NCBI GenBank assembly: GCA_022561335.1
Contig: JADFRL010000003.1
Location: forward strand, 1-53,003
Origin: Patescibacteria group bacterium
GTDB taxonomy: Bacteria; Patescibacteriota; Minisyncoccia; Phycocordibacterales; JACZSL01
Length of the DNA: 53,003 bases
Reading direction: 5' to 3'
Shown: piece by piece, positions 25,047 through 34,215 of the stretch
Numbering within the stretch: the stretch's first letter is position 1
Layout of the letters: every line of letters starts with the position of its first letter
Notes under the pieces: generated by a model
What the model saw: the letters and a program-made list of their open reading frames with translations, nothing else
What the model was told of the DNA's origin: nothing
Databases searched by the model: none
Translations under genes and position numbers: made by a program

Positions 25047-26257
25047 GAGTACTTATGTTGGGGTGGGAATTTCCACCGTACCATCATGGAGGATTGGGAG
25101 TAGCAAGTTTAGGTCTTGCGCAAGCTCTCGTAGAGCAGGATGTGGAAGTTATCTTCGTACTTCCCAAGAAACTTGATATATCGCATGATTCCATCAAGTT
25201 AGTCTTTGCTAACGTCCCCAACGTAAAGATTAAAAGTGTGGATACAGCGCTTACTCCGTATCTTGTGTCGCATGAGTACGCGCGTCTCCGCTCTCTAACT
25301 GGCAGCCTTGTATATGGAGGCAGTCTTTTTGAAGAGATGGCCAGGTATGCTGAATTAATCGGCGATATAGCGCGGGAGGAGGAGTTTGATGTTATCCATG
25401 CGCATGACTGGCTTTCATATCTTGCGGGGATAGAAGCAAAGCATGTAAGCGGCAAGCCTCTTATTTTACATGTACATGCGACAAGCTTTGATCAGTCGGG
25501 GAGGGGGCCGGTAAATCCACAGCAGTATGAAGTAGAAAGGCATGCAATGAATATAGCCGATGTCGTGGTTACTGTTTCGGAGTTCACCAAAGATACTATC
25601 GTTAACCACTACGGTGTAGATCCGCGAAAAGTTCAGGTGGTGCACAATGGAATAGAGACCGCTTCCTTAGACGATCGGGAGGACGATTTATTTGCGCTGA
25701 AGGCATCAGGGAAAAAAATTGTTCTCTATCATGGCAGGCTTACCATACAGAAAGGGCCAGACTATTTTATACGAGCCGCTAAGCGAGTTTTAGAATACAA
25801 TCCCAATGTTTTATTTATTATTTCAGGAGAAGGGGATATGGAGCATCAGATCATTCGTCTTGCCGCAGAATTAGGGATTTCTGAACATGTATTGTTTGCA
25901 GGAGCATTGTGGGACGAAGAGCGTGACCGTATGTACCGGGCCGCCGACCTTTATGTTATGCCTTCCGTCTCTGAGCCTTTTGGACTCACGCCGCTTGAGG
26001 CACTCATTAAAGGCGATACCCCTGTAATTATTTCCAAACAGTCAGGAGTCAGTGAAGTTTTGAAGCACGCACTTACAGTGGATTTTTGGGATATTGATGA
26101 AATGGCAAATAAAATTATTGCTGTACTTGGCAACGGTGCTTTATCAAAAGAACTGTCGACAAACGGCAGAAAAGAAGCCTTTGGCATTACGTGGCATAAG
26201 GCGGCCTCAAAAGTAGTAGAGATATATAACGATATTGTCAATTTCTTTAAAAAATAA
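25043..26257 (+). CDS. GT4 glycosyltransferase, glycogen-synthase-like
   Basis: Two Rossmann domains of the GT-B fold: N-terminal GWEFPPYHHGGLGVASLGLA, then VIHAHDWLSYLAGIEA and VHNGIE, and C-terminal KIVLYHGRLTIQKGPDYFI with the sugar-nucleotide motif PSVSEPFGLTPLEALIKGDTP (E-x7-E). It most resembles archaeal/bacterial glycogen synthases and related alpha-glucosyltransferases in GT4/GT5. It probably transfers glucose from ADP- or UDP-glucose to an alpha-glucan, or makes a related oligosaccharide. Gene order with GH57 and GH15 supports alpha-glucan metabolism; the exact acceptor is inference. Confidence 0.85.
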   Translation: MRVLMLGWEFPPYHHGGLGVASLGLAQALVEQDVEVIFVLPKKLDISHDSIKLVFANVPNVKIKSVDTALTPYLVSHEYARLRSLTGSLVYGGSLFEEMARYAELIGDIAREEEFDVIHAHDWLSYLAGIEAKHVSGKPLILHVHATSFDQSGRGPVNPQQYEVERHAMNIADVVVTVSEFTKDTIVNHYGVDPRKVQVVHNGIETASLDDREDDLFALKASGKKIVLYHGRLTIQKGPDYFIRAAKRVLEYNPNVLFIISGEGDMEHQIIRLAAELGISEHVLFAGALWDEERDRMYRAADLYVMPSVSEPFGLTPLEALIKGDTPVIISKQSGVSEVLKHALTVDFWDIDEMANKIIAVLGNGALSKELSTNGRKEAFGITWHKAASKVVEIYNDIVNFFKK

Positions 26258-26274
26258 GGTATTATATAAAAACC

Positions 26275-27510
26275 ATGTTTTCAGTGTGTCTCTATTTTCA
26301 TATACATCAACCGTATCGAATAAAACGATACAGAGTTTTTGATGTAGGAGTCGACCATAATTATTTTAACGATTCCTCAGAAAGTGATCTCAATAATAAA
26401 AGAGTACTTGCTAAAGTGGTGCAGAAATCTTATCTTCCGACCAATGATGTGCTGTTCCACCTTTTAAAGAAGCATCCCGAATTTCGATTTGCCTTTTCAT
26501 TTTCAGGGGTGCTCCTTGACCAATTAGAGGAGGATTTCCCTGAGGTTATTGATTCGTTCAAGCAGCTTGTGGATACGGGACGCGTTGAGATCATGGGTGA
26601 TACGCATCATCACTCACTGGCCTTTTTTTATTCAAGACAAGAATTTGGACGACAAGTCCGCCGGCATCGGAAAATCATGAAGCGTATCTTTGGGCAAGCT
26701 CCGCGCGTGTTTCGGCACACCGAGCTTGCTTACAATAACGAATTGGCGAGGTGGGCTGAAGAAAACGGATACATGGGTATTATGGCGGAAGGGTGGGAGG
26801 GAGTGCTTGGGTGGAGAAGCCCTAATTTCCTATATCAGCCGCAGGGATGCTCAAAGATAAAAGTACTGCTCAAAAATTATCGATTGTCTGACGATATAGC
26901 GTTTCGTTTTTCAGAGAGGTCTTGGTCTGGGTGGCCGCTTGATGCAAAAAAGTTTGCTAAGTGGGTTTTGGCACATCATGGGAATGGTCAGACGGTAAAT
27001 CTTTTTATGGACTATGAGACATTTGGAGAACATCAATGGGAGGACACAGGAATTTTTGAATTTTTGAAATCTATGCCGGGAGAACTTTTAAAGCATCCCC
27101 ATACGACCTTTAAGACGCCCATTGAAGTAGTAGAATCAAATGAAACAGTGGGTGTTATCGACGTACCGCATATTCTTACGTGGGCAGACACCGAGCGTGA
27201 CCTCACCGCGTGGACAGGAAATGATATGCAGAAAGCTTCAATTGGCGCACTCTATGCTTTGGAGGATGATATGCTAGCGAGTGGGGACAGCGGGCTTATT
27301 GAAGATTGGCGCCGGCTTCAAACGTCTGACCATTTTTATTACATGTGTACAAAATGGTTTGCGGATGGTGATGTCCACGCTTATTTTAATCCATACGACT
27401 CACCTTATGATGCTCATATTTCATTTATGAATACCTTAGCTGATTTAAAACTCAGGGTGGCTCCGCGGGGCCATTCTAAGAAGAAGCGAAAACAGCTTGC
27501 GTTGGTATAG
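26275..27510 (+). CDS. GH57 alpha-amylase/alpha-glucan transferase-like enzyme
   Basis: A retaining glycoside hydrolase of family 57. The five family regions are visible: HIHQPYR at the start, GDTHHHSLAFF, FRHTELAYNNELARWAEENGYMG (nucleophile Glu in HTELAY), LFMDYETFGEHQW (acid Asp) and the later TERDLTAWTGNDMQK. Members include alpha-amylases and branching or 4-alpha-glucanotransferases. At 411 residues it is compact. No signal peptide is seen, so it acts in the cytoplasm on the glucan made by the upstream enzyme. Confidence 0.9.
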   Translation: MFSVCLYFHIHQPYRIKRYRVFDVGVDHNYFNDSSESDLNNKRVLAKVVQKSYLPTNDVLFHLLKKHPEFRFAFSFSGVLLDQLEEDFPEVIDSFKQLVDTGRVEIMGDTHHHSLAFFYSRQEFGRQVRRHRKIMKRIFGQAPRVFRHTELAYNNELARWAEENGYMGIMAEGWEGVLGWRSPNFLYQPQGCSKIKVLLKNYRLSDDIAFRFSERSWSGWPLDAKKFAKWVLAHHGNGQTVNLFMDYETFGEHQWEDTGIFEFLKSMPGELLKHPHTTFKTPIEVVESNETVGVIDVPHILTWADTERDLTAWTGNDMQKASIGALYALEDDMLASGDSGLIEDWRRLQTSDHFYYMCTKWFADGDVHAYFNPYDSPYDAHISFMNTLADLKLRVAPRGHSKKKRKQLALV

Positions 27511-27559
27511 AGGATAATTTCTTTTATTATTGTAATTATTAGCATAGTATTTTAAATAT

Positions 27560-27841
27560 ATGTCACGTCGAAAAAAGAATTTTACATCAATTTTACCGGA
27601 GCACTGCTTTTGGATTTACCACGGCCCTATAGTGAGTGATTTGAAAGAATTGCGTGGAGCGCTAAGGGGAGATGTAACCAACGAGCAATTCAAACATCAC
27701 GTGACAAAGGAGAAAAACGATTTTGCACATTGGACGTTGGATACATTAAAAGATAAAAGCTGTTCAGTTGTTTTAAAAAAGACATGTACTAAGAAGGGAA
27801 CTATACGTGCCCTTACGGAATGCCTTTCGAAGTACGAATAG
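27560..27841 (+). CDS. DUF5752-like small protein
   Basis: A 93-residue protein with CFWIYHGPIVSDLKELRGAL and FKHHVTKEKNDFAHWTLDTLKD, a pattern I recognise from DUF5752 proteins. The function is unknown. It sits between GH57 and GH15, which suggests a link to alpha-glucan turnover, perhaps as an accessory or regulator. It ends 20 nt before the glucoamylase gene. Confidence 0.7.
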   Translation: MSRRKKNFTSILPEHCFWIYHGPIVSDLKELRGALRGDVTNEQFKHHVTKEKNDFAHWTLDTLKDKSCSVVLKKTCTKKGTIRALTECLSKYE

Positions 27842-27861
27842 TTATATTGCGATTATAAAAC

Positions 27862-29844
27862 ATGCCAAAAGCGGTAATCTTGGGGAATGGAAGAATATTG
27901 GTTGGCCTAGACAAGCGTGCACAAGTGCGTGACTTCTATTTTCCGTATGTGGGTCTTGAAAATCATGTAAGTGGGCATCATGTACATCGAGTAGGGGTAT
28001 GGGCAGACGGGGAGCTTAGGTGGTTCGACGATCCTTCGTGGAATATCTCAGTTGATTGTGATGTCAAAACAGGAACGTGTCTTACTTCGGCTCGGAATGA
28101 GTTTTTGGGCGTTCAATTAAACTTAAGTGACGTCGTATATAATGAGAAAGATATATTTATACGGGAGATTACTGTCATCAACCTATTTGATAAAAAAAGA
28201 GAACTTAAAGTATTTTTTGGCCAGCAATTTCGAATTTCTGAATCACGCCGCGGTGATACGGGCTATTATGATCCCAGATGCCGCGCCATTATTCACTATA
28301 AAGGCAAACGGGCTTTTCTTGTTAATGTGCGGAGAGGCGACTCTATGTTCGATGAATACAGTGTCGGACTTTTTGAGATAGAAGGGAAGGAGGGTACTCA
28401 TGCAGATGCTCTTGATGGAAAGCTTTCAAAAAATCCTATCGAGCACGGGTCAGTTGATTCTGTCCTCGGGATAACACTTACGCTGGAGGCCAAACAAGAG
28501 GACACGGTGCACTATTGGATTGCGGTAGGGAAATCCATAAAGGAAGTGCAGACGCTTAATACATACGTGATCGTATCATCCCCGGAATATTTAATGAAGA
28601 CGACGAAAGACTTTTGGAATGCATGGGTGAATCGGCAAAATTTCAGTTTCTACGGCCTTGATGATTCAATAATAAATTTATTTAAAAAATCACTTCTTAT
28701 AATTCGCGCCCATGCCGATAATAGAGGAGCAATAATTGCTTCAGGCGATTCGGATATGCTTCAGCATGGAAGGGACACCTACAGTTATATGTGGCCTCGT
28801 GATGGGGCAATCACTGCGCTTGCTCTTGCGCGCTCAGGAAGTTTCAATACTACACGCCGCTTTTTTGAATTCTGTAATGATATTGTGGAAGAGGAAGGAT
28901 ACTTTATGCACAAATACCGTCCAGATGGCTCCCTGGGGAGTTCTTGGCATCCTTGGATACGAGACGGTAAGGCGGAACTACCAATCCAAGGTGATGAGAC
29001 GGCTCTTGTTCTGTATGCGTTGTGGGAATATTATAAATTGAGCAAAGATTTGGAATTTGTGGAAAATGTTTATAATTCACTGATCCGGAAGACTGCCGAA
29101 TTTTTGATGAATTATACCTATAAGGAAACCGGACTTCCGTACCCCAGCTATGATCTGTGGGAAGAAAAGTATGGCATCTCGACTTTTACGTGTGCCTCCA
29201 CTTACGGTGCTTTGATTGCCGCTTCTCGGTTTGCTGATCTCTTGGGTAAAGCCGACAGTTCGCAATCATTTAGGGATGCGGCAGAAAAAATCAAGGAGGC
29301 AACCCTGTCATATCTCTACTGCGATGATATTAAAATGTTTTGTAAATTGATAAATATAACCGATGGAAAGATTAACTATGACAAGACTATCGATATGAGC
29401 AGTTTTTATGGAGCCTTCAAATTTGGTATGCTAGATATATCTGAGGAGCATATTCAAGAGAGCCTTAAAACTATTGAGGAAAAGCTATGCCTAACGGGTG
29501 GAATTACGGGAGTGCCTCGCTATGTCAATGACAATTATTATCGTACGGGTCCCTTCGCACCCTCAAATCCGTGGTTCGTTACCACATTGTGGCGTGCGCA
29601 ATATTATATTACAAAAGCGCAAAACGAAGAGGATCTGGAGATCGTCAAAGATTGTTTTGCTTGGGTATGCAGATATGCATTGCCCTCAGGAGTTTTGTCA
29701 GAACAGCTCAATCCCTTTACAGGAGATCAGCTTTCGGCAGCACCACTTACGTGGAGTCATGCCGAATTTGTGAATACAGTTATTGATTATTTAGATAAAC
29801 TAGAATCTTTTGGTGTTTCCAAGGCGTGCTCCCCACTTAAATAA
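27862..29844 (+). CDS. GH15 glucoamylase-like enzyme
   Basis: Releases glucose from alpha-glucan ends with inversion. An N-terminal beta-sandwich domain (1-about 260) precedes the (alpha/alpha)6 barrel. Catalytic-region motifs are YMWPRDGAITALALA, GDETALVLYALW, GLPYPSYDLWEEKYG (general acid Glu) and PSGVLSEQLNPFTG...APLTWSHAEF (general base Glu in SEQ). 660 residues is typical of the bacterial/archaeal form. No signal peptide, so it is probably cytoplasmic. Trehalase-type GH15 relatives also exist, so the substrate could be another alpha-glucoside. Confidence 0.92.
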   Translation: MPKAVILGNGRILVGLDKRAQVRDFYFPYVGLENHVSGHHVHRVGVWADGELRWFDDPSWNISVDCDVKTGTCLTSARNEFLGVQLNLSDVVYNEKDIFIREITVINLFDKKRELKVFFGQQFRISESRRGDTGYYDPRCRAIIHYKGKRAFLVNVRRGDSMFDEYSVGLFEIEGKEGTHADALDGKLSKNPIEHGSVDSVLGITLTLEAKQEDTVHYWIAVGKSIKEVQTLNTYVIVSSPEYLMKTTKDFWNAWVNRQNFSFYGLDDSIINLFKKSLLIIRAHADNRGAIIASGDSDMLQHGRDTYSYMWPRDGAITALALARSGSFNTTRRFFEFCNDIVEEEGYFMHKYRPDGSLGSSWHPWIRDGKAELPIQGDETALVLYALWEYYKLSKDLEFVENVYNSLIRKTAEFLMNYTYKETGLPYPSYDLWEEKYGISTFTCASTYGALIAASRFADLLGKADSSQSFRDAAEKIKEATLSYLYCDDIKMFCKLINITDGKINYDKTIDMSSFYGAFKFGMLDISEEHIQESLKTIEEKLCLTGGITGVPRYVNDNYYRTGPFAPSNPWFVTTLWRAQYYITKAQNEEDLEIVKDCFAWVCRYALPSGVLSEQLNPFTGDQLSAAPLTWSHAEFVNTVIDYLDKLESFGVSKACSPLK

Positions 29845-29856
29845 TGTTATTATTGT

Positions 29857-30594
29857 ATGACTATGATTAACGAAAAAGAAAGACATAGTTCAAAAAACAA
29901 AGATCGGCTTCGACCTCGAATCGAGAGTGAGCTTCTGGTACAGGAGAAGGATGCGACTGACGCATGGCGTATTTTAAAAATAATGTCGGAATTTGTAGAA
30001 GGTTTTGAAGTGCTCAGAAAATATAAGAGGGCAGTAACATTTTTTGGAACTGCACGGTGCAGTCTCGACGACGAGAGCTACAAACAAGCAAATGAACTTG
30101 CCTCACGGCTTTCTAAAAGCGACTTTACGATAATAACAGGTGGTGCGTCAGGAATCATGGAGGCCGCCAATAAGGGAGCATTTGAGGCAGGAGGGGAATC
30201 TGTTGGATTGAATATAAAACTTCCCAGAGAACAGGGGCCAAACCCTTTCACCACTGATTCTGCGTCATTTAGTCATTTCTTTTCCCGCAAGGTTATGCTC
30301 TCTTTTGCTTCCGAAGTCTATGTTTACTTTCCGGGAGGTTTTGGAACACTTGATGAATTTTTTGAATTAGTTACACTCGTTCAAACGAAGAAAATTCGGT
30401 CCATTCCCATAATACTCATCGGGCGGGAGTATTGGGAACCGCTTCTTGCGTGGATTGACTCGTCTCTTTATAGAAAGTATCACACCATAGGAAAAGAAGA
30501 CATGCAGATTTATCACCTTATTGATTCAGTCGATGAAGCGTATGATCTTATCATTGAACTGGTGGAAAAATACTGCAAGGTTTATGATTGCTAG
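29857..30594 (+). CDS. LOG-family Rossmann protein (TIGR00730-like)
   Basis: The nucleotide-binding motif is GGASGIMEAANKGAFEAGG and the catalytic motif PGGFGTLDEFFE is the PGGxGTxxE of the LOG/'lysine decarboxylase' family. Such proteins cleave cytokinin ribotides or other nucleoside 5'-monophosphates. The N-terminal about 50 residues are a polar extension. Gene neighbours are sugar enzymes; a direct link is not evident. 12 nt gap to glucoamylase and 12 nt to pgi suggest one transcript. Confidence 0.88.
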   Translation: MTMINEKERHSSKNKDRLRPRIESELLVQEKDATDAWRILKIMSEFVEGFEVLRKYKRAVTFFGTARCSLDDESYKQANELASRLSKSDFTIITGGASGIMEAANKGAFEAGGESVGLNIKLPREQGPNPFTTDSASFSHFFSRKVMLSFASEVYVYFPGGFGTLDEFFELVTLVQTKKIRSIPIILIGREYWEPLLAWIDSSLYRKYHTIGKEDMQIYHLIDSVDEAYDLIIELVEKYCKVYDC

Positions 30595-30606
30595 ATACGT
30601 GTATAT

Positions 30607-31932
30607 ATGGAATTTCTCTATCGAAGTTCGGCGAATATATCAGACAGTGATTTAATAGAACTTAACGAGTTACTTGTTGATTATAAAGCGCATCTCGTCC
30701 GTGTAGCGAATAGGGGGGGATATGAGGACAAGGAAAGCTCGATTAATCTTCCTGTCGATGAAGTCCTGCTTCGTGATGTTCTTGCCGCTTCCGAGGCAAA
30801 AAGCGAGAGGGCGCTCAAGTATATTATTGTTATAGGTATTGGCGGCTCAAATCTTGGCACGAAAGCAATCTATGATTCTCTCTATGGTTTTTTTGATCAA
30901 TTTGAGCCTGACAGGTTTCCTAAGGTGCTCTTTGCAGATACAAATGATCCGAAAACAATAACTAAACTGACAGATTTTCTTATAACGCATATACAAGACC
31001 CTTCAGAATTTGTCGTTAATTCAATAAGTAAATCAGGAGGCACAACAGAAACAATTGCGAATACTGAGTTTATCGTTGGAGCGTTGCGGGAGCGTTTTGG
31101 CGATACTGTCTATGAGCGAATGGTCGTGACATCCGACGCCGGCTCGCCCCTATGGACATCTGCGGTTGAGAGGGGCATTACAACACTTTCCATTCCAAAA
31201 AATGTGGGTGGAAGATTCTCTGTTTTTTCTTCTGTAGGATTATTTCCTCTGGCTCTTTTAGGACTTGACGTGAGAGCACTTCGGGAAGGCGCACGTGCTA
31301 TGCGAAAACGTTGCTTGAGTGAGCCAATCCAGACTAATCCCGCCATGCTCTCCGCGATTATACTCTTTAGTCATCTAAAAAAAGGGAAAACCATCAATGA
31401 TAATTTTATTTTTCATCCCGAACTCGAGTCACTTGGGAAGTGGTATCGTCAACTCATGGGAGAAAGTATTGGAAAAGAAAAAGACTGGGATGGAAACATA
31501 GTCCATACAGGCATCACGCCGCGTGTATCCATCGGCTCGACTGATCTTCATTCTGTAGGACAGTTATATCTCGGAGGCCCGCAGGATAAGACAACTACGT
31601 TTATTTATACAAAACGAGTGGCAAGTACGACGCTTATGCCGCGCAGGCGTCTCTTTCCGGATCTTATTGAAAGTCTGCATGATAAATCTCTCGATCAAAT
31701 AATGAGGGCCATTCTTGAGGGGACAAAAATTGCCTATTTGAAGAACAAACTGCCGTTTATGGAAGTGATACTTCCCGATATTTCAGAGTACTCGCTTGGT
31801 GAATTTCTACAGTTTAAAATGATCGAGATGATGTATCTTGGCAGTTTGCTACGTGTGAATGCGTTTGATCAGCCGAATGTAGAGTTATATAAAATTGAAA
31901 CTAAACGAATACTAGAGGAGGAAATGAGTTAG
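30607..31932 (+). CDS. pgi: glucose-6-phosphate isomerase
   Basis: Interconverts glucose-6-P and fructose-6-P. IGIGGSNLGTKAIYDSL, SKSGGTTETIANTEF, GGRFSVFSSVGLFPLALLG and MGESIGKEKDWDGN are the PGI signature regions. 441 residues is the shorter bacterial form. With zwf, gnd and a ROK kinase nearby, it joins glucan breakdown to glycolysis and the oxidative pentose phosphate branch. Confidence 0.95.
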   Translation: MEFLYRSSANISDSDLIELNELLVDYKAHLVRVANRGGYEDKESSINLPVDEVLLRDVLAASEAKSERALKYIIVIGIGGSNLGTKAIYDSLYGFFDQFEPDRFPKVLFADTNDPKTITKLTDFLITHIQDPSEFVVNSISKSGGTTETIANTEFIVGALRERFGDTVYERMVVTSDAGSPLWTSAVERGITTLSIPKNVGGRFSVFSSVGLFPLALLGLDVRALREGARAMRKRCLSEPIQTNPAMLSAIILFSHLKKGKTINDNFIFHPELESLGKWYRQLMGESIGKEKDWDGNIVHTGITPRVSIGSTDLHSVGQLYLGGPQDKTTTFIYTKRVASTTLMPRRRLFPDLIESLHDKSLDQIMRAILEGTKIAYLKNKLPFMEVILPDISEYSLGEFLQFKMIEMMYLGSLLRVNAFDQPNVELYKIETKRILEEEMS

Positions 31933-32102
31933 AGGAATTAGAATATAGAATACAGAATAAAGAGTTCAGAATTATGAAGAATTATTTTAAATCAACGGGA
32001 AGAGAATCTAGAATCAGGAATTAAGAATTATGAGTCAGAGAAAATATTAGGTTGCCTATTTTTTGAGATAAAAGACGAACTTTGATAGTATAATACAAAT
32101 AT
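31933..32102. repeat. degenerate AGAAT-rich spacer, left arm of an inverted pair
   Basis: The spacer contains TTAGAATATA, AGAATACAGAATAAAGAG, TTCAGAATTATGAAGAA and further AGAATC/AGAATT units. A related sequence lies in reverse orientation at about 32490-32527 (reverse complement TTAGAATATA ... TTAGAATTATGAA), so the small membrane gene is framed by inverted A/T repeats. Confidence 0.5.
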
Positions 32103-32489
32103 ATGATACAAATAGTAGCAAATATAAAAATACATCCTTGGAAAATCTATTGGAGGGTATTCTTTTGGGTTGCAATTATTTGGGTCACAGTACCGATACT
32201 ATATTTATCACTAGCCGATATATCAGATTTTCCATTTTTCTGCGGGACATCTTACTATCAATCAGATTTTTGTAGTCCTGTTGGAATTGACTTTTTATTT
32301 GGGGGTATGCTTTTATTGACTCCACTTGCAGTACCAACTATAAGTGGTTATATATTTGTATTGTTAAAACTCTTTCCACAAAATACAGATGCCGGCAACG
32401 TTAAGATATGGAAAAGGATAGGAATGTATATTCTTCTTGCTCCTGTTTTGACGTATTTATTTGCGTTTATATTTGCTCCCTTTCTTTAA
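32103..32489 (+). CDS. hypothetical three-helix membrane protein
   Basis: 128 residues with hydrophobic segments at about 17-36, 62-90 and 108-127 and two Cys in a short extracytoplasmic loop (FFCGTSYYQSDFCSP) that could form a disulfide. I recognise no family. Its codons are richer in A/T (many ATA) than the neighbouring pgi and ROK genes, and it lies between inverted A/T repeats, which hints at late acquisition. Confidence 0.55.
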   Translation: MIQIVANIKIHPWKIYWRVFFWVAIIWVTVPILYLSLADISDFPFFCGTSYYQSDFCSPVGIDFLFGGMLLLTPLAVPTISGYIFVLLKLFPQNTDAGNVKIWKRIGMYILLAPVLTYLFAFIFAPFL

Positions 32490-32555
32490 AATTTGTTAAA
32501 TTCATAATTCTAATTTTATATTCTAAAAAACTACCCCACAAGAATTTTACAAAAC

Positions 32556-32717
32556 ATGTTTAGTTTTTCTAAAAATACCTATACACTTGTTAGTTTTGGG
32601 AAGCAGTACGCTTCGCCCAGCAAGGGAAGTGCTATTCGCACGCGCATGTTGCAAAAAGGTACAATGGCAAAATTCAAGCGGGGTGCTCAATTTTATAATT
32701 ATTCGCTTTGCTCATAA
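32556..32717 (+). CDS. possible 53-residue basic peptide
   Basis: The frame begins MFSFSKNTYTLVSFGKQYAS and is basic and polar. It has no clear ribosome site, and its end falls in TTCGCTTTGCTCATAAAC, a string resembling the spacer just before the cation antiporter gene (GCGTCGCTCATAAAC near 3917). It may be spacer repeat sequence rather than a gene. Confidence 0.25.
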   Translation: MFSFSKNTYTLVSFGKQYASPSKGSAIRTRMLQKGTMAKFKRGAQFYNYSLCS

Positions 32718-32728
32718 ACAAAATTGGC

Positions 32729-33574
32729 ATGTATTTAGCGTTTGATATTGGAGGAACCAAAATGAGAATTGCAGTTTCGCGCGACTGTAAAACATTATTT
32801 GGGGAGCCCAGAATAGTTAATACACCAAAAGGATTTGATGAGGGTATGGCAGTATTTAGTGAACTTGCTAAAGAGTTGTGTGGCGGGGAAAAAATAAAAA
32901 TGGCAGGAGGGGGTATTGCAGGACCTCTTGATAAGGACAGAACTAAACTGCTCAATTCGCCTCATATTCCCGGATGGATTGGTAAGCCTCTTAAAAAGAA
33001 GCTTTCAAATATACTTGGAGCACCGGTGTATATCGCAAATGATACAGCTATTGTAGGTTTAGGGGAGACACATTTTGGAGCAGGGAAAGGATACAACATT
33101 GTTGTGTACATTACGGTCAGTACTGGTGTCGGGGGAGTTAGAATTGTAGACGGACTCATTGATAAGAGAGCTTTTGGATTTGAGCCAGGCCATCAAGTAA
33201 TTGATATTGATAATACCGTATGTCCGAAGTGTTTAAGCGGTCAACTTGAAGATTTAATATCGGGGACCGCTGTAGAGAGACGTTACCACAAAAAACCTTA
33301 TGAAGTGCAAGACGAAACTCTATGGAACGAGGAGTTGCCAAAGTGGCTCGCCTATGGTCTCGCTAACACCATAATGCACTGGTCGCCCGAAGTGGTAGTG
33401 CTCGGAGGATCAATGGTGGTGGGTGATCCCGCTATTTCGGTTTCTCAAACGAAAAAATATTTACAGGACATATTGAAGATATTTCCAAAGTCGCCCGATA
33501 TAAAGAAAGCTGAGTGTGGAGATTCAGGAGGCTTATATGGAGCTCTTGTATTTATGGATCAGCACAACGTGTAG
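32729..33574 (+). CDS. ROK-family sugar kinase (glucokinase-like)
   Basis: The ATP motif is AFDIGGTKMRIAVS, then GGGIAGPLD, the sugar-binding GFEPGHQVID and the zinc-motif region CPKCLSGQLEDLISG. Typical ROK proteins have CxCGxxGCxE; here only the first two Cys remain and the second pair is replaced by Ser/Gly/Gln, so the zinc site is probably altered. ATG 32729 is chosen because MYLAFDIGGTK places the motif at the normal position; an in-frame ATG at 32708 would add seven residues. It could phosphorylate glucose freed by GH15. Confidence 0.85.
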   Translation: MYLAFDIGGTKMRIAVSRDCKTLFGEPRIVNTPKGFDEGMAVFSELAKELCGGEKIKMAGGGIAGPLDKDRTKLLNSPHIPGWIGKPLKKKLSNILGAPVYIANDTAIVGLGETHFGAGKGYNIVVYITVSTGVGGVRIVDGLIDKRAFGFEPGHQVIDIDNTVCPKCLSGQLEDLISGTAVERRYHKKPYEVQDETLWNEELPKWLAYGLANTIMHWSPEVVVLGGSMVVGDPAISVSQTKKYLQDILKIFPKSPDIKKAECGDSGGLYGALVFMDQHNV

Positions 33575-33586
33575 TGAATATCATCC

Positions 33587-34174
33587 ATGATTGAAATAAC
33601 TATATCCAACGCTCATAGCAGAACCATTTTATATCCAGCAGACACAATATCTTGGGCTACGGATCATAAGGATTTAAATAATCAACCATCGCTACTTTTT
33701 TTCGGACCCTCATCAGAAGACACCCATTTCCACGGGCAGCAGTTGTCCTTTGATAGAAAAAATGGATTGGGGCAAGTTAATCCCTACGCTGTAATCGGAG
33801 AGTGCCGGGTAGTAGACTACATGCATGTAGGGGAATACATATCACTCGGCGACATTGAATTTATCAATGTAAAATACAAGGAACGTATTCTTGTTAAAAC
33901 TCCGACTGATCGCTTTGTGCATCTCCACTCCGAGGCAGCTAGACATCTTATGTCAAAAGAAATTACACTTTTTGGGATAGACGCTCTGATGCAAGGGAAG
34001 CACGACCGTTTGGAGTTTACATATCATAAAAAGTTTAAGGAACGAGGTATCACGGTGATTGAGGGGCTTGATTTAAGTAATACTCCAGGTGGACGCTATT
34101 TTCTCATAGGGTTACCCAGCAGGCTTGCTCAGGGAGAAAGCGTGCCCGCGCGAGTGTACTTAATTCCTTTGTGA
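33587..34174 (+). CDS. cyclase/kynurenine-formamidase-like protein with degenerate metal motif
   Basis: The pattern of PF04199-type cyclases is visible: a histidine cluster (EDTHFHGQQLSF), VIGECRVVDY, ERILVKTPTD, EAARHLMSKEITLFGIDALMQG, and the end GITVIEGLDLSN...LIGLPSRLAQGESVPARV. The usual HxGTHxDxPxH metal site is changed to a THFHGQQ form, so activity or metal use may differ. No tryptophan degradation genes are nearby. 195 residues is slightly short. The stop overlaps a possible GTG of the next gene. Confidence 0.7.
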   Translation: MIEITISNAHSRTILYPADTISWATDHKDLNNQPSLLFFGPSSEDTHFHGQQLSFDRKNGLGQVNPYAVIGECRVVDYMHVGEYISLGDIEFINVKYKERILVKTPTDRFVHLHSEAARHLMSKEITLFGIDALMQGKHDRLEFTYHKKFKERGITVIEGLDLSNTPGGRYFLIGLPSRLAQGESVPARVYLIPL

Positions 34175-34215
34175 TACAATGGACGTCTAATCGTATAAAG
34201 CAACTGTATAATAAT

